This document shows positions 1 to 8,115 of a DNA stretch of 15,121 nt, in pieces. Position numbers and translations under genes: made by a program. Within the stretch, counting starts at the first letter, position 1. The number at the start of each line of letters is the position of its first letter. Source of the DNA: Discostella pseudostelligera (lineage: Eukaryota > Bacillariophyta > Thalassiosirophyceae > Thalassiosirales > Thalassiosiraceae); contig JALLBK010000835.1 of assembly GCA_036940085.1 (NCBI GenBank), positions 1 through 15,121 on the forward strand. The letters run 5' to 3'. A model generated the notes under the pieces. That model was not told the origin of the DNA and made no database searches. It worked only from the letters and a program-made list of their open reading frames with translations.

Positions 1-775
1 CTTAGCACATTGGCTCGCAAAGACGTTGACACGAAGTTGTGTTTGCTGTGAATGGTCTTTGACAATTGACTTCAGGACGCATTCACCGACTTGCCCGGAA
101 AAGTTTTTTGCTTTTCCAAATTGCTTCATGTAATGGAGCATTTTTGCAAGTGAATGAATTTTAGAGATGCACCAGCCATTTCCTGTATTCCTGGGAAAAT
201 TAGTCTGAATGTGTCCGATCAATTCTGCTACAACAGTGGTGCTGCGCTCTCTACTTCTTGCATAGTGTTTGAATCATTCACCCACTTTTCAAAACCCAAT
301 TGCAGTTTAAGAAGACAATCTCTCAAATTCTGAAACGAAATCCCTGATTCATTGCAGCCATCTACAAATAGTTGCTCTCTATGTTTGGTGTGTATAGCAC
401 ATAAAAAATGAACAAGTTCCGGACATGCTCACATGCAGTCATTTTTGATCCATCAGTGACTCCATTTCTGTCTGACATTTGGGGCATGTCGCACTCGCTT
501 TGGAGTGCAGCATCCTTAACAAGGTTTTGGTGCAATATGTCTAAGCAATGCAATGTGGTCTGCTTGTTTGAGCAAGCCCCAATGATTGAATTGATGACTT
601 CTAGCTGATATTGCATGATTCCATTCCCACTTACATGGAGCATTTTGGCGGGGACACAACCAAACATACCATGAATAATGTCGGCAAATGGAAGATTGCT
701 GAATGCATTGTTAATGTCACGCAAACTGAATTCATGGAGACAATTTGCAAATTTTGCGACGTTGTAATTTGCCAT
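1..775 (-). pseudogene. Broken transposase-like ORF, remnant of a mobile element
   Basis: Three overlapping open segments on the minus strand read as one damaged protein. The first runs from the ATG at 775 to a TAG at 362-364 and contains the phrase VPAKMLHVSGNGIMQYQLEV. The second, in another frame, covers about 361-231 (FQNLRDCLLKLQLGFEKWV) and stops at 228-230. The third covers 231-1 and runs off the window; it contains the phrases ISKIHSLAKMLHYMKQFG and NFSGQVGECVLKSIVKDH. From memory, this order of motifs (a 'LH..GNG..YQLE' block, then a 'K.H....ML.YM..FG..NF.G..GE' block) resembles a repeated transposase-like family of diatoms and other stramenopiles. The family assignment is inference. 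At least two frame changes and in-frame stops show that it is no longer functional. Terminal repeats and target-site duplications are not visible, because one end lies outside the window. Confidence 0.5.
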
Positions 776-813
776 TGTAATAAGCTGACATTGTACCTCT
801 GCACCTGATATGA

Positions 814-1225
814 ACCACCTCTGCATCTTTGCACCTCTGCATCTGCATCTGCACCTGCACCTGCACCTGCACCTCTGCACCTGCACCTGCACCATATGTA
901 CTATCTCTGGACCACTTCTACACCTGCTGACATCCACCACCTCTACTGCACCTTTGCACCTCTGCTGCACCTCTGCACCTCTGCTGCACCTCTGCTGCAC
1001 CTGAACCTGCACCTCTGCGCCTTTGCACCTGCACTTCTGCACCTGGGCCTGCACCTGCACCTGCATCTGATCTGCACTATCTTGGATCCACTTTCTGTAC
1101 TTGATATGCATATGCACGACCTCTGCAACTCTGGTGCCAGACCTCTGCATCTGCACCTGCTCAGTGCACCACCTCCTTTGCACCTTCTTTGCACCTGGCT
1201 GCACCTGCATCTGTACCTCATCTGC
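814..1225. repeat. CTGCAC/CACCTG low-complexity repeat tract
   Basis: About 400 bp consist of imperfect units such as CTGCAC, CACCTG and CACCTCTGCAC, with 3- and 6-base periodicity, broken by short unique stretches (for example about 893-945 and 1078-1135). The minus strand can be read without stops as QVQVQ-, RCRCR- or GAEV-type repeats, and the plus strand as LHLHL. Such open frames are a by-product of the periodicity and not evidence for a protein. The tract abuts the 5' side of the transposase-like relic, so it may be part of the same element or a microsatellite that expanded next to it. Confidence 0.85.
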
Positions 1226-1889
1226 TGAACCTCTACACCAAGGTTGTTAGTTACCAGATTAAAATCACCAAAGGGTTAAATCCAGGAAACTGTGATTTGC
1301 ACCCAGAAACTTACCAAAAATATACCTTGTTTCCAGCGCTGTAAATTGTAAATTGTGGATAAAGCAGGTGGATGAATAAGTTGAAGTGGATGGAGTTTTT
1401 GTACTTCCACCTCCTTCTTTTCTTCTTGCCAAAGTCAAATTGATCATATCCCACTAGCACACTAGTATGTTCATTTTATTGGCTTCTCTTCTTCTTGTTG
1501 TTGTCTCCAGGAGCCAAGAGCAGTAAATCATACCTCTATCTGTACATGTGCTAAAAAATAATGATGAGAACTCCCTCACATTATCTGAGAGAGGGGATGT
1601 ATGATGTATGATATGGAGTAGAGCCTAAAATAATATGTTGTATGGTAGGTTGTATCTCTTGCTACCATACTCATAGGTACTGCTGCAATGAGTTAAGAGT
1701 CGAGTCGAGTCGATTCGAAAATCTCCCGCCGAATCGTTTCCACGTGTAAACTGAATTGATCGTCTCCCGCCAAAAAATCCAACCCCACCATACCGACATA
1801 CCGACGATATTCGACGATCTCCGACGGACCATCGCCCCCATCCCTACCAAATCCAACTCCACAAATCCAAACCACCACCACCACCGACC
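1226..1889. other. Intergenic region and 5' flank of the LarB-like gene
   Basis: No convincing gene is present in this 660-bp stretch. Visible elements are an AT-rich stretch at about 1540-1650, a short tandem repeat of GAGTC at 1697-1716, a CACGTG palindrome at 1741-1746, and two CCCGCC motifs at 1725-1730 and 1766-1772. The latter resemble the CCCGCCA cluster found near 12100. The last 100 bases before the ATG at 1890 are C/A-rich and probably 5' untranslated. Confidence 0.5.
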
Positions 1890-2879
1890 ATGATGTCCCT
1901 CCTCCAGCAGAGTTTATCGCGACACCTCCAAAGAGATACTGGTCAATTCCTCATAGCAAGATATCATCGATGCTCAATGTGCCGAGTAAAATCATCGATG
2001 CAGTCATCCAGAAGATGCTTCGCATCGACACCTCCGCCTCCGACGACGACTCCCGACGCCGATGAGATCTTGTCCACCTTTGCCAACCTCGACCATCGGC
2101 GAGCATCACGGACAGGGTTCCCCGAGGCAGTATTCGGTCAGGGTAAAACACCCGCTCAAATACATGCCATTCTGGATAGTATGGCGAAGAATGTCAATGA
2201 ATCAATAGTCGCCGCAGCCGCACCCGCTTCTGCTGATGATGTGGATGGCAATGGCAATAACAACAAGCATATCAATGCTACCACCACTGCCATTATTGCT
2301 ACACGGATAGTTTCAGAGATATACAATGCCGTAAATAATATTGGACCATTGCAACATGCCGCTGAGATGGAATATCATGAGATTGCTCGTATCATTTCGG
2401 TTCGTGCACGAGGTGTGGAGATGGTGCATCCTAACGCTAACGATGCAACAACTGCATCTCGTTCTTCTCGACAATCCGTCGTCGTAGCCTGTGCAGGCAC
2501 TACTGACTTACCCGTGGCCGAGGAAGCGGCCGTCACTCTAACCCTATCGGGTGTGCCCGTAACACGCATATATGATTGTGGAGTTGCTGGATTGCATCGA
2601 ATACTATCGGCATTGCCCAAGTTACGTCACCCCGATGTTGGGTGCATCATTGTGTGCGCGGGGATGGATGGTGCATTACCAAGTGTGGTGGGAGGATTGG
2701 TGGATGTACCCGTCGTGGCAGTACCGACGAGCGTGGGGTATGGAATGAGTCTGGGAGGTATGAGTGCATTGTTGACCATGTTGAATAGTTGCAGTCCGGG
2801 AGTGGGTGTGGTGAATGTGGATAATGGATTTGGGGGGGCGGTTTGGGCTATGAAATGTTTGAATTCTAGGCAGAGGTAA
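1890..2879 (+). CDS. larB: LarB-like pyridinium-3,5-biscarboxylate mononucleotide synthase (NCAIR mutase/PurE-related family)
   Basis: One uninterrupted 329-residue reading frame begins at ATG 1890. The family hallmarks are FANLDHRRASRTGFPEAVFG (64-83), ACAGTTDLPVAEEAAV (200-215), IYDCGVAGLHRIL (227-239) and the C-terminal block from AGMDGALPSVVGG (257-269) to NVDNGFGGA (309-317). In bacteria, LarB carboxylates nicotinic acid adenine dinucleotide and cleaves off AMP. This is the first step towards the nickel-pincer nucleotide used by LarA-type racemases. Cys301 (LNSCSPG) matches the cysteine reported to form the pyridine adduct; the partner acidic position is Asp260 rather than Glu. The first 55 or so residues are extra compared with bacterial proteins of about 250 residues. 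They are Arg/Ser/Gln-rich and end in RRCFAS, which suggests a mitochondrial presequence (inference). A low-complexity insert lies at about 109-133. A possible polyadenylation hexamer, AATAAA, lies at 2903. Base composition gives no sign of recent transfer. Confidence 0.9.
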   Translation: MMSLLQQSLSRHLQRDTGQFLIARYHRCSMCRVKSSMQSSRRCFASTPPPPTTTPDADEILSTFANLDHRRASRTGFPEAVFGQGKTPAQIHAILDSMAKNVNESIVAAAAPASADDVDGNGNNNKHINATTTAIIATRIVSEIYNAVNNIGPLQHAAEMEYHEIARIISVRARGVEMVHPNANDATTASRSSRQSVVVACAGTTDLPVAEEAAVTLTLSGVPVTRIYDCGVAGLHRILSALPKLRHPDVGCIIVCAGMDGALPSVVGGLVDVPVVAVPTSVGYGMSLGGMSALLTMLNSCSPGVGVVNVDNGFGGAVWAMKCLNSRQR

Positions 2880-3152
2880 ACGAAAGCCAGGCTGTGATTG
2901 TAAATAAAGTCGCGAGATTTGTTCATTGCCGTGGATGGTATAGGGGAGGGTTGAATAACGTGTACAGAATTTGCAGCAACGAAAGGCAGGGAAACAAAGT
3001 ATTAATACAGTTACATCTTTTGCGATACTAATTATTTCAAGCGGATACGCAACCTCATCATTAAGGCAACAAGAGACTCACACGATCCATTACTTTAAGT
3101 GGGGCGACAGAATATTTGTACATTGTTTCATTGTAGATCGGCTTGGGACATT

Positions 3153-4166
3153 CTAGTCAGACAAATACTCCTTGCCAAAACCATGAAGGCTATCCCAAAC
3201 CTCAACAATGGGTGGTTCATTCGTTCCTATAGCCATCATTCCATGAAACCCACCCTTCGTCAACACCAATTCAGTTTCCACTCCATGATTCTTCAGACGA
3301 CGGGAATATTCGATGCATTCCTCATGAAACAAGTCCAAGTCTCCCACATGAATCCAAGCAGGTGGCAAACCCGACAAGTCCTCTCGTCGACTTGCCGACG
3401 CATATTTCGGTAAATTCTCATCGCCTGGCTTGTAATCCGGGCCAAGATAGCATGACCATGCATAATGATTCGACGTGTTATTCCAAACAAGATGCGGGGG
3501 TACTTTCGAATGTGATTCATTCTCACACGTGCGATCATCGAGCATGGGATAGATTAGGAGTTGACAAACTGGCAACGGGACATTCCTTTCACTCTGTTCA
3601 TCGAGGAGTCGTTGACAAAGTTCCGCCGCGAGACCACCCCCCGCACTCTCACCACCGACGGCAATTTTTCCTCCTCTACATTTCTTCGCGAGCCAATGAT
3701 AGGCGCTAATGATGTCATCGAGGGCAGCGGGATGAGCATGGTTTGGAGCAAGACGATACTCTGCACTTAGGACAGGAATACCAAATTTCGTCACAAGTTT
3801 CGAGCAAGATGCAGCAGTGCCCCCACCACTTGCGGAACCTACAATTCGTCCTCCTCCATGGATCCAGAGTATCGCAGACGAATGGGTATTGTTCTTCGAA
3901 GATTGCTCATCATCGTCATCGTCGTCGTTGGCGCCAGATGGGTAGAAGTACGCTCCAATTCCTTTTATGTTTCTCACTTGGACACCCGCGGACACTGGGA
4001 CCGGTAAACGCAACAATACATGAAGTAAGTGGGCTTTCCACCATGAATTAACTGAAAAATCTAGCATCCAGCGCATCAATGGTTTCAATTCGGGATGGAC
4101 ATGATCTTTCCAATTCTTGATGTGATCGACTTGACAATCTTTAGTTTGTCCGTCTTCAAGCTTCAT
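3153..4166 (-). CDS. Alpha/beta hydrolase, HSL/acetyl-esterase type (alpha/beta-hydrolase fold 3)
   Basis: A single-exon reading frame of 337 residues begins at the ATG at 4164-4166. The frame is open a little further upstream, but without an ATG before an in-frame TAA. It carries the oxyanion-hole motif HGGG (residues 103-106), the nucleophile elbow GESAG with Ser174, the acid region VGDLDLFHEE with likely catalytic Asp278, and His308 in FHGMM. All three residues of the catalytic triad are therefore present, and an active carboxylesterase or lipase-like enzyme is expected; the substrate cannot be told. An acidic Asp run (81-86) sits in a loop before the first core strand. No clear signal peptide is seen, although Trp- and Leu-rich helices at about 32-58 could form a lid or touch membrane. 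It is convergent with the LarB-like gene (273 bp apart) and divergent from eL37. Confidence 0.9.
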   Translation of the reverse strand: MKLEDGQTKDCQVDHIKNWKDHVHPELKPLMRWMLDFSVNSWWKAHLLHVLLRLPVPVSAGVQVRNIKGIGAYFYPSGANDDDDDDEQSSKNNTHSSAILWIHGGGRIVGSASGGGTAASCSKLVTKFGIPVLSAEYRLAPNHAHPAALDDIISAYHWLAKKCRGGKIAVGGESAGGGLAAELCQRLLDEQSERNVPLPVCQLLIYPMLDDRTCENESHSKVPPHLVWNNTSNHYAWSCYLGPDYKPGDENLPKYASASRREDLSGLPPAWIHVGDLDLFHEECIEYSRRLKNHGVETELVLTKGGFHGMMAIGTNEPPIVEVWDSLHGFGKEYLSD

Positions 4167-4671
4167 ATTTGTTGCCAATTCGATAACTTTGTTCTTTAGG
4201 TGGATATGATTAACAATTCTTCCACACTCTTAGAGGCGGCGGCGGTGCGTAGGGGTAGCAGCGGCAGGCGCTAGCGATGGGGTATGAAGTGGGATGTGGT
4301 CATGGTTCATGTTCGTGGTGGTGAAGGTGAAGTATCGTAGTAGTGAATGAAGGGGGTAGGTGTTCGAGTCGTCGGTGCAGCATGGTGGGATTGTGACGTC
4401 AGCCTCTACGTCATAAAAATATCTACCGAGAGTACGATACGGTGTAAGTATGTATGCCATTTACTGGTTACTCCATTACTGAATTTTGCTGCGTAGGAGA
4501 TGTGCGTAGGAATAGTTTACCGAGCGGAGCACATCCATGCTGCCGGCCGCTCACCGCTCTCCATCGATCCGTCCTCGCTCATCGCGTCCGATCCATCCCG
4601 CCCACCCCATCGTCCCTCGATCCACCTGCTCTGTTGCTATTGCATCGATAAACGAATAACATTCAATCAAG
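4167..4671. promoter_or_regulatory. Divergent promoter region between hydrolase and eL37 genes
   Basis: About 500 bp separate the two start codons and contain no supported gene. A perfect TGACGTCA palindrome lies at 4394-4401, with an ACGTCA half-site inside TACGTCAT at 4407-4414. These are the classical binding sequences of CREB/ATF-type bZIP factors. In the diatom Phaeodactylum, related TGACGT/ACGTCA elements have been linked to CO2/cAMP responses. A GC-rich GGCGGCGG tract is found near 4234. The eL37 side is C-rich and probably contains its 5' untranslated region. Functional use of these sites is inference. Confidence 0.45.
4394..4401. promoter_or_regulatory. CRE-like palindrome TGACGTCA
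   Basis: The sequence is an exact eight-base bZIP/CRE palindrome, followed six bases later by a second ACGTCA core. It lies about 235 bp from the hydrolase start and 270 bp from the eL37 start. An exact 8-mer is expected by chance about once per 65 kb; the adjacent half-site makes function more likely but does not prove it. Confidence 0.4.
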
Positions 4672-5279
4672 ATGGTGCGTTTGCCTTTTAGTTCCATTGG
4701 TATCCTCGGCCGCGCGACAGTCAATTATTGGTTTGGTAGTGAGACCATGGCCAGTTTCGTTAGCCGTCGGGCTTGATTGCCACGACGAATGAAAGTCACT
4801 GATGCCAAAGAGGAGACAGTTGATGCATCGATGCATTGATATCTCTGTTTCCAATCGCTTGGGTCTGATCAATATATGTACGGGACAAATGCGATTACTC
4901 TGGCATTCATATCCATTTGATAATCACTGCCGATGGTATATCTTTTTTCCGATCAAATCTCACACTCCATTTCCTGCCGCAATTTACATCATCACCAACA
5001 CAGACGAAAGGAACAACCTCCTTCGGAAAAAGGCACAACAAATCCCACACGGCATGCCGTCGTTGCGGGAAGTCCTCCTACCACATCCAGAAGAAGACAT
5101 GCTCTAGCTGTGGCTACCCTGCAAAAAAGATGCGCAACTTCAATTGGGGTCAAAAGGCGAAGGGGAGACGAACTGTTGGAACTGGACGGATGAGGTACAT
5201 GAAGACTTTGACCCGTAGGTTCAAGAATGGATTTAGGGAGGGAACTCAGGCTAAGAAAATGATTCCAAGCAAGGAATAA
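4672..5279 (+). CDS. RPL37: 60S ribosomal protein eL37
   Basis: The coding sequence is join(4672..4674, 5004..5279), giving 92 residues. The first coding exon is just the ATG. It is followed by the donor GTGCGT at 4675 and a 329-bp intron ending in CACAG at 5003. Translation then continues as [16 protein letters not shown], which matches the usual eL37 N-terminus directly after Met. The zinc-ribbon cysteines are Cys19-X2-Cys22-X11-Cys34-X2-Cys37. The basic C-terminal half includes [15 protein letters not shown] and NGFREGT, both typical of the family, and the length is normal. The protein binds rRNA in the large cytosolic subunit. A longer frame that starts in the intron is spurious. The stop codon is embedded in GGAATAAAAAG, which could also serve as a poly(A) signal. 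The gene is convergent with the next one, 252 bp apart. Confidence 0.95.
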
Positions 5280-5531
5280 AAAGCAACTCCTCTATGAAAT
5301 AATACCAATCAAAATGTACTTGATTATCTTCTCAACGTTTTCATCATCTTGGCTTACTTGGTGTCAGCAGCGGTCAACTAGGTGCATGGACATGGAGGTA
5401 GATGGTATCTAGAGATGGAGTTCGCGATAAAGAGCCCCCACGACATCTGCCGGCGACGAGATAACTATATCTAGCATCAAAGTACAATGTGAGACGTGAG
5501 TCGGAATGCTTCCTCTCAGTTCGACGATGAC
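5280..5531. other. Convergent 3' spacer between eL37 and the unknown-function gene
   Basis: This 252-bp stretch is AT-rich in its first half and holds no supported gene or RNA. It should contain both 3' untranslated regions and polyadenylation sites. Confidence 0.4.
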
Positions 5532-7010
5532 TCAATCGCTATCACTATCACTGTCCATCATCATAGCGGCGAATACTCCACCACTATTAGTAGGCTTAGA
5601 TTTCGCCACGGCTGTCATCTTCCCAAGGGCCGCCTGCTTCGCCGCATTTCCACCAGGGGTATGCCATGCAATATTATTCCCCGAAATTATCGACCGCGAA
5701 CCCGTCCAAGGCGCCTTACCCTTCCCGCCGGTTTTACCTGAATTGCTGCTGCAATTACTCACTGCCACCTTTTTCTTACGGCTTACTTCCAATCGAATCT
5801 GGAAGGCATCATCGTCTTCGAACCATCCTCGACTTGCCTCCTCTAATTGGGATATCTCTTCTAATATTTCATCCTTCGCGGCTAACTCTTTCGTTTCCTT
5901 CATGGTAAGTAATCTGCCTTTGGATGACTGTTCCAACTTCAGCAATGGCTGAATCTGTTTCCGTAGCTTCATGATTTGTATTTCATTCTTCAACGCATAG
6001 GGTGGGTGAGCGGTATGACCTTTGAGCATGCATTTGCGTGCTTGAGCCTTTTCCTTTTGGGCAGTCAGCTTGACCGCCTTTTTGTCCTGAGATTTTTGCA
6101 TAGCCGCATCAATCTCATCGCTCAAGCTGACGATTTTATCATCTACCTGTTGCAAGAGTCGATCAAGTTCCTCCCGAGTCAATACACCTTCCTCAACCTG
6201 CTTTTGCATGAGCTTTTTGAGGTGCTCAGCTTTTGCTCCGATGGATGCAGCCCCTCCAACTTCATCGTAAAACGACAGTTCTACGTCAGTTAGGGGTGTG
6301 CCCGACAATAGCTTTGCATCCATGCACTCTACTGTCTCCAAGGCAAGATTGAGTACTTCAGCACAAATCTTTTTCTCTGACCACGAAGGACATATTGATG
6401 GGGCCATCTTTTGAAACGTCTCATCTGATGCAAGTAATACAGAATGCACTGCGGTCCCTTCCACTAATGGAATCGGTATTGGATATTTCTGTGACGGTAA
6501 TGATTCACTTTGACCTAGTCCTCCACTTCCAGCCTGCACACCATCTTGTAGCCCTACTAATCGAGGAAATACCACAACGGTGAACACATTCTTGGCCGTA
6601 TCGTGCTGAGTTTTGTAGCAACCGCCGCATTCTTTTACGCAGCTAGCTCCTCTATCCTCCACAAAGTTTAACTCCCTCAAAGCCGCCGTCACTGTTTGCA
6701 TAGCCTTTTCATCGTATTTTTGACGTGATAACTTGCCTCCCCCGACTATGAATGTAATTCGTATCATTTCATCGAGATTGAATGGATCCGAGAATGCATC
6801 TTTGATTGTGCTGCTGATGTTGGCTACCTAAAACAATGAAGGGGGAGTGGGGAGTGGGGATCATCGAACAAAATTAATATTCAGAGAAAAAGTACTGCAA
6901 AGAAGCTGAACCTGATCAACAGAACTTACATCATGACCCGCTAGATCGAACGTCTCGTTGTCTGTTGCGGCGCGGATAGATGCCGCCATACCGCTCACCG
7001 TCGTCGTCAT
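5532..7010 (-). CDS. Conserved eukaryotic protein of unknown function with coiled-coil middle and acidic C-terminus
   Basis: The coding sequence is complement(join(5532..6827, 6930..7010)), 458 residues. Exon 1 has 27 codons and ends at GTAAGT; the 102-bp intron ends in TTTTAG, and the phase-0 joint reads FDLAGHD|VANISS. The N-terminal domain contains IRITFIVGGGKLSRQKYDE (49-67), FVEDRGAS and KTQHDTAKNVFTVVVFPRL (99-117). It looks like a compact conserved domain that I recall from uncharacterised eukaryotic proteins but cannot name. Residues of about 225-350 are highly charged and helical, with heptad-like Leu spacing, so they are probably coiled coil. The C-terminal third is Gly/Ser/Lys-rich and ends in a Ser-Asp repeat. 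No signal peptide or membrane segment is present, suggesting a cytosolic or nuclear protein. Four cysteines lie close together (about 90-97: CVKECGGC), which could bind metal, but this is speculative. Confidence 0.85.
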
Positions 7011-7385
7011 GGTTGGTGGTGGTGGTGGTGTGGTTTTTTGTGTTTGTTAGGAGTAGGTGGGGGCGGGGGTGGGGGTCGGTTGTGGTGGTTGGTGTACAAC
7101 ATTGGTGGAGCGCGCCATATCTATTGAGCGCGCCATATCTTTCGAGCGCGCCATATCCAAAATACACCAACAAGCATCTTCGCCAAATACACTTCCTGCC
7201 ATTTTCAAGCATTTTTCACATGAACATCACTTGCATTGCAGCAGCGTATCGTAGCAAGGACAAAGAGCAAAGGCAAAGAGCCGATGCCCCTGCCTCTTAC
7301 TTACTTACTAAGACTACCATCTACCACCACCACCACTGCCGGTAAAATAGCAAGCAAAAGTCCTCCAGCCTTATCATCCGATGCA
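7011..7385. promoter_or_regulatory. Divergent promoter region with GGT tract and 18-bp triplicate repeat
   Basis: The stretch between the unknown-function gene and the ferredoxin holds a GGT microsatellite at about 7014-7030, a G-rich run near 7050-7080, and the 18-bp repeats described separately. An ATG at 7284 is in frame with the ferredoxin, so the 5' limit of that gene is not certain. Nothing else is supported. Confidence 0.5.
7108..7157. repeat. Three tandem 18-bp repeats, consensus GAGCGCGCCATATC plus spacer
   Basis: Units begin at 7108, 7126 and 7144. Each contains GAGCGCGCCATATC exactly, followed in the first two by a variable four-base spacer (TATT, TTTC). The strictly conserved core with drifting spacers suggests selection on a protein-binding site rather than a recent microsatellite. 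GCGCCATATC recurs once at 12185-12194 in another divergent promoter. Confidence 0.85.
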
Positions 7386-8031
7386 ATGCAGGCGACGAAG
7401 GCAATCGCAAGGCTCTCTTGTTCTCCTCGCTGCACCAACTCGACGTCTGCGGCCCGGTGGCTTCCATTATCACCTGCGGCTGCGGCACTTATGAGACGAT
7501 CTTTCCATTTGCACAATAATTTCAATTCAGCTCCCAACACTGCAATACCAGTGTCGCCGCCGACGGCGAGGGTGCAGCAACAACTTTATAGAGTCGTTCA
7601 AAAACAATCACCATCAACGAGGAGTTCATATACACGGATAATAACAAAATGGTCAAATCATACTAGTACTAGGTCCACGACGACGACGACCTCCAATACC
7701 CCCCAACAAATAATAATGATGGAGACGACACCGACACAACAGACGCAATCATTTCTGCTTTCTCTCGGATATTCCAAAGAAGTTTCGAATGGTATTATCG
7801 ACGCTCTCCTTCAAAATGGCATACCCCACACGTCACTTTTGGGTATGGTCAAGGGCTTGGCGGGACGGTATGAAGTAGGTGAGGATGGTGGTCTTGTGGC
7901 ATTGGCAGCAAGTGTCCAATTCGAACTGGATCAGATTGTAGGGAAGGAACAGATTAAATTCTGGTGTTTACCCTCGACGGGTTGGTCTCCTGCCCCGGAC
8001 AACAACATTGACAATGCCGTTGATGACGATC

Positions 8032-8063
<32 letters not shown>

Positions 8064-8083
8064 CCTCTCCCAGTGATACATNC

Positions 8084-8115
<32 letters not shown>

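Noticed and set aside
362..1210. A single 282-residue minus-strand protein including QVQVQ and RCRCR repeats
   Set aside because: The N-terminal half is translated repeat DNA, and it does not begin with an ATG-supported gene structure. Only the part after 775 resembles a protein family, and it is broken further on.
1700..1735. tRNA T-loop-like GATTCGAAAATC
   Set aside because: No A box and no pairing acceptor or anticodon arms are found upstream; the stretch is part of a short GAGTC repeat.
4230..4460. 76-codon minus-strand frame in the hydrolase/eL37 promoter
   Set aside because: It has no motif and spans the CRE-like palindrome; it is best explained as chance in a divergent promoter.
4675..5003. 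snoRNA inside the eL37 first intron
   Set aside because: Introns of ribosomal protein genes often host snoRNAs, so I looked for paired C/D boxes and for H/ACA boxes. Only weak fragments such as TTGATGC and CTGA were found, without the right spacing or terminal stem.
7108..7157. CRISPR-like array
   Set aside because: Only three units of 18 bp with four-base spacers, in a eukaryotic promoter; there are no cas genes.
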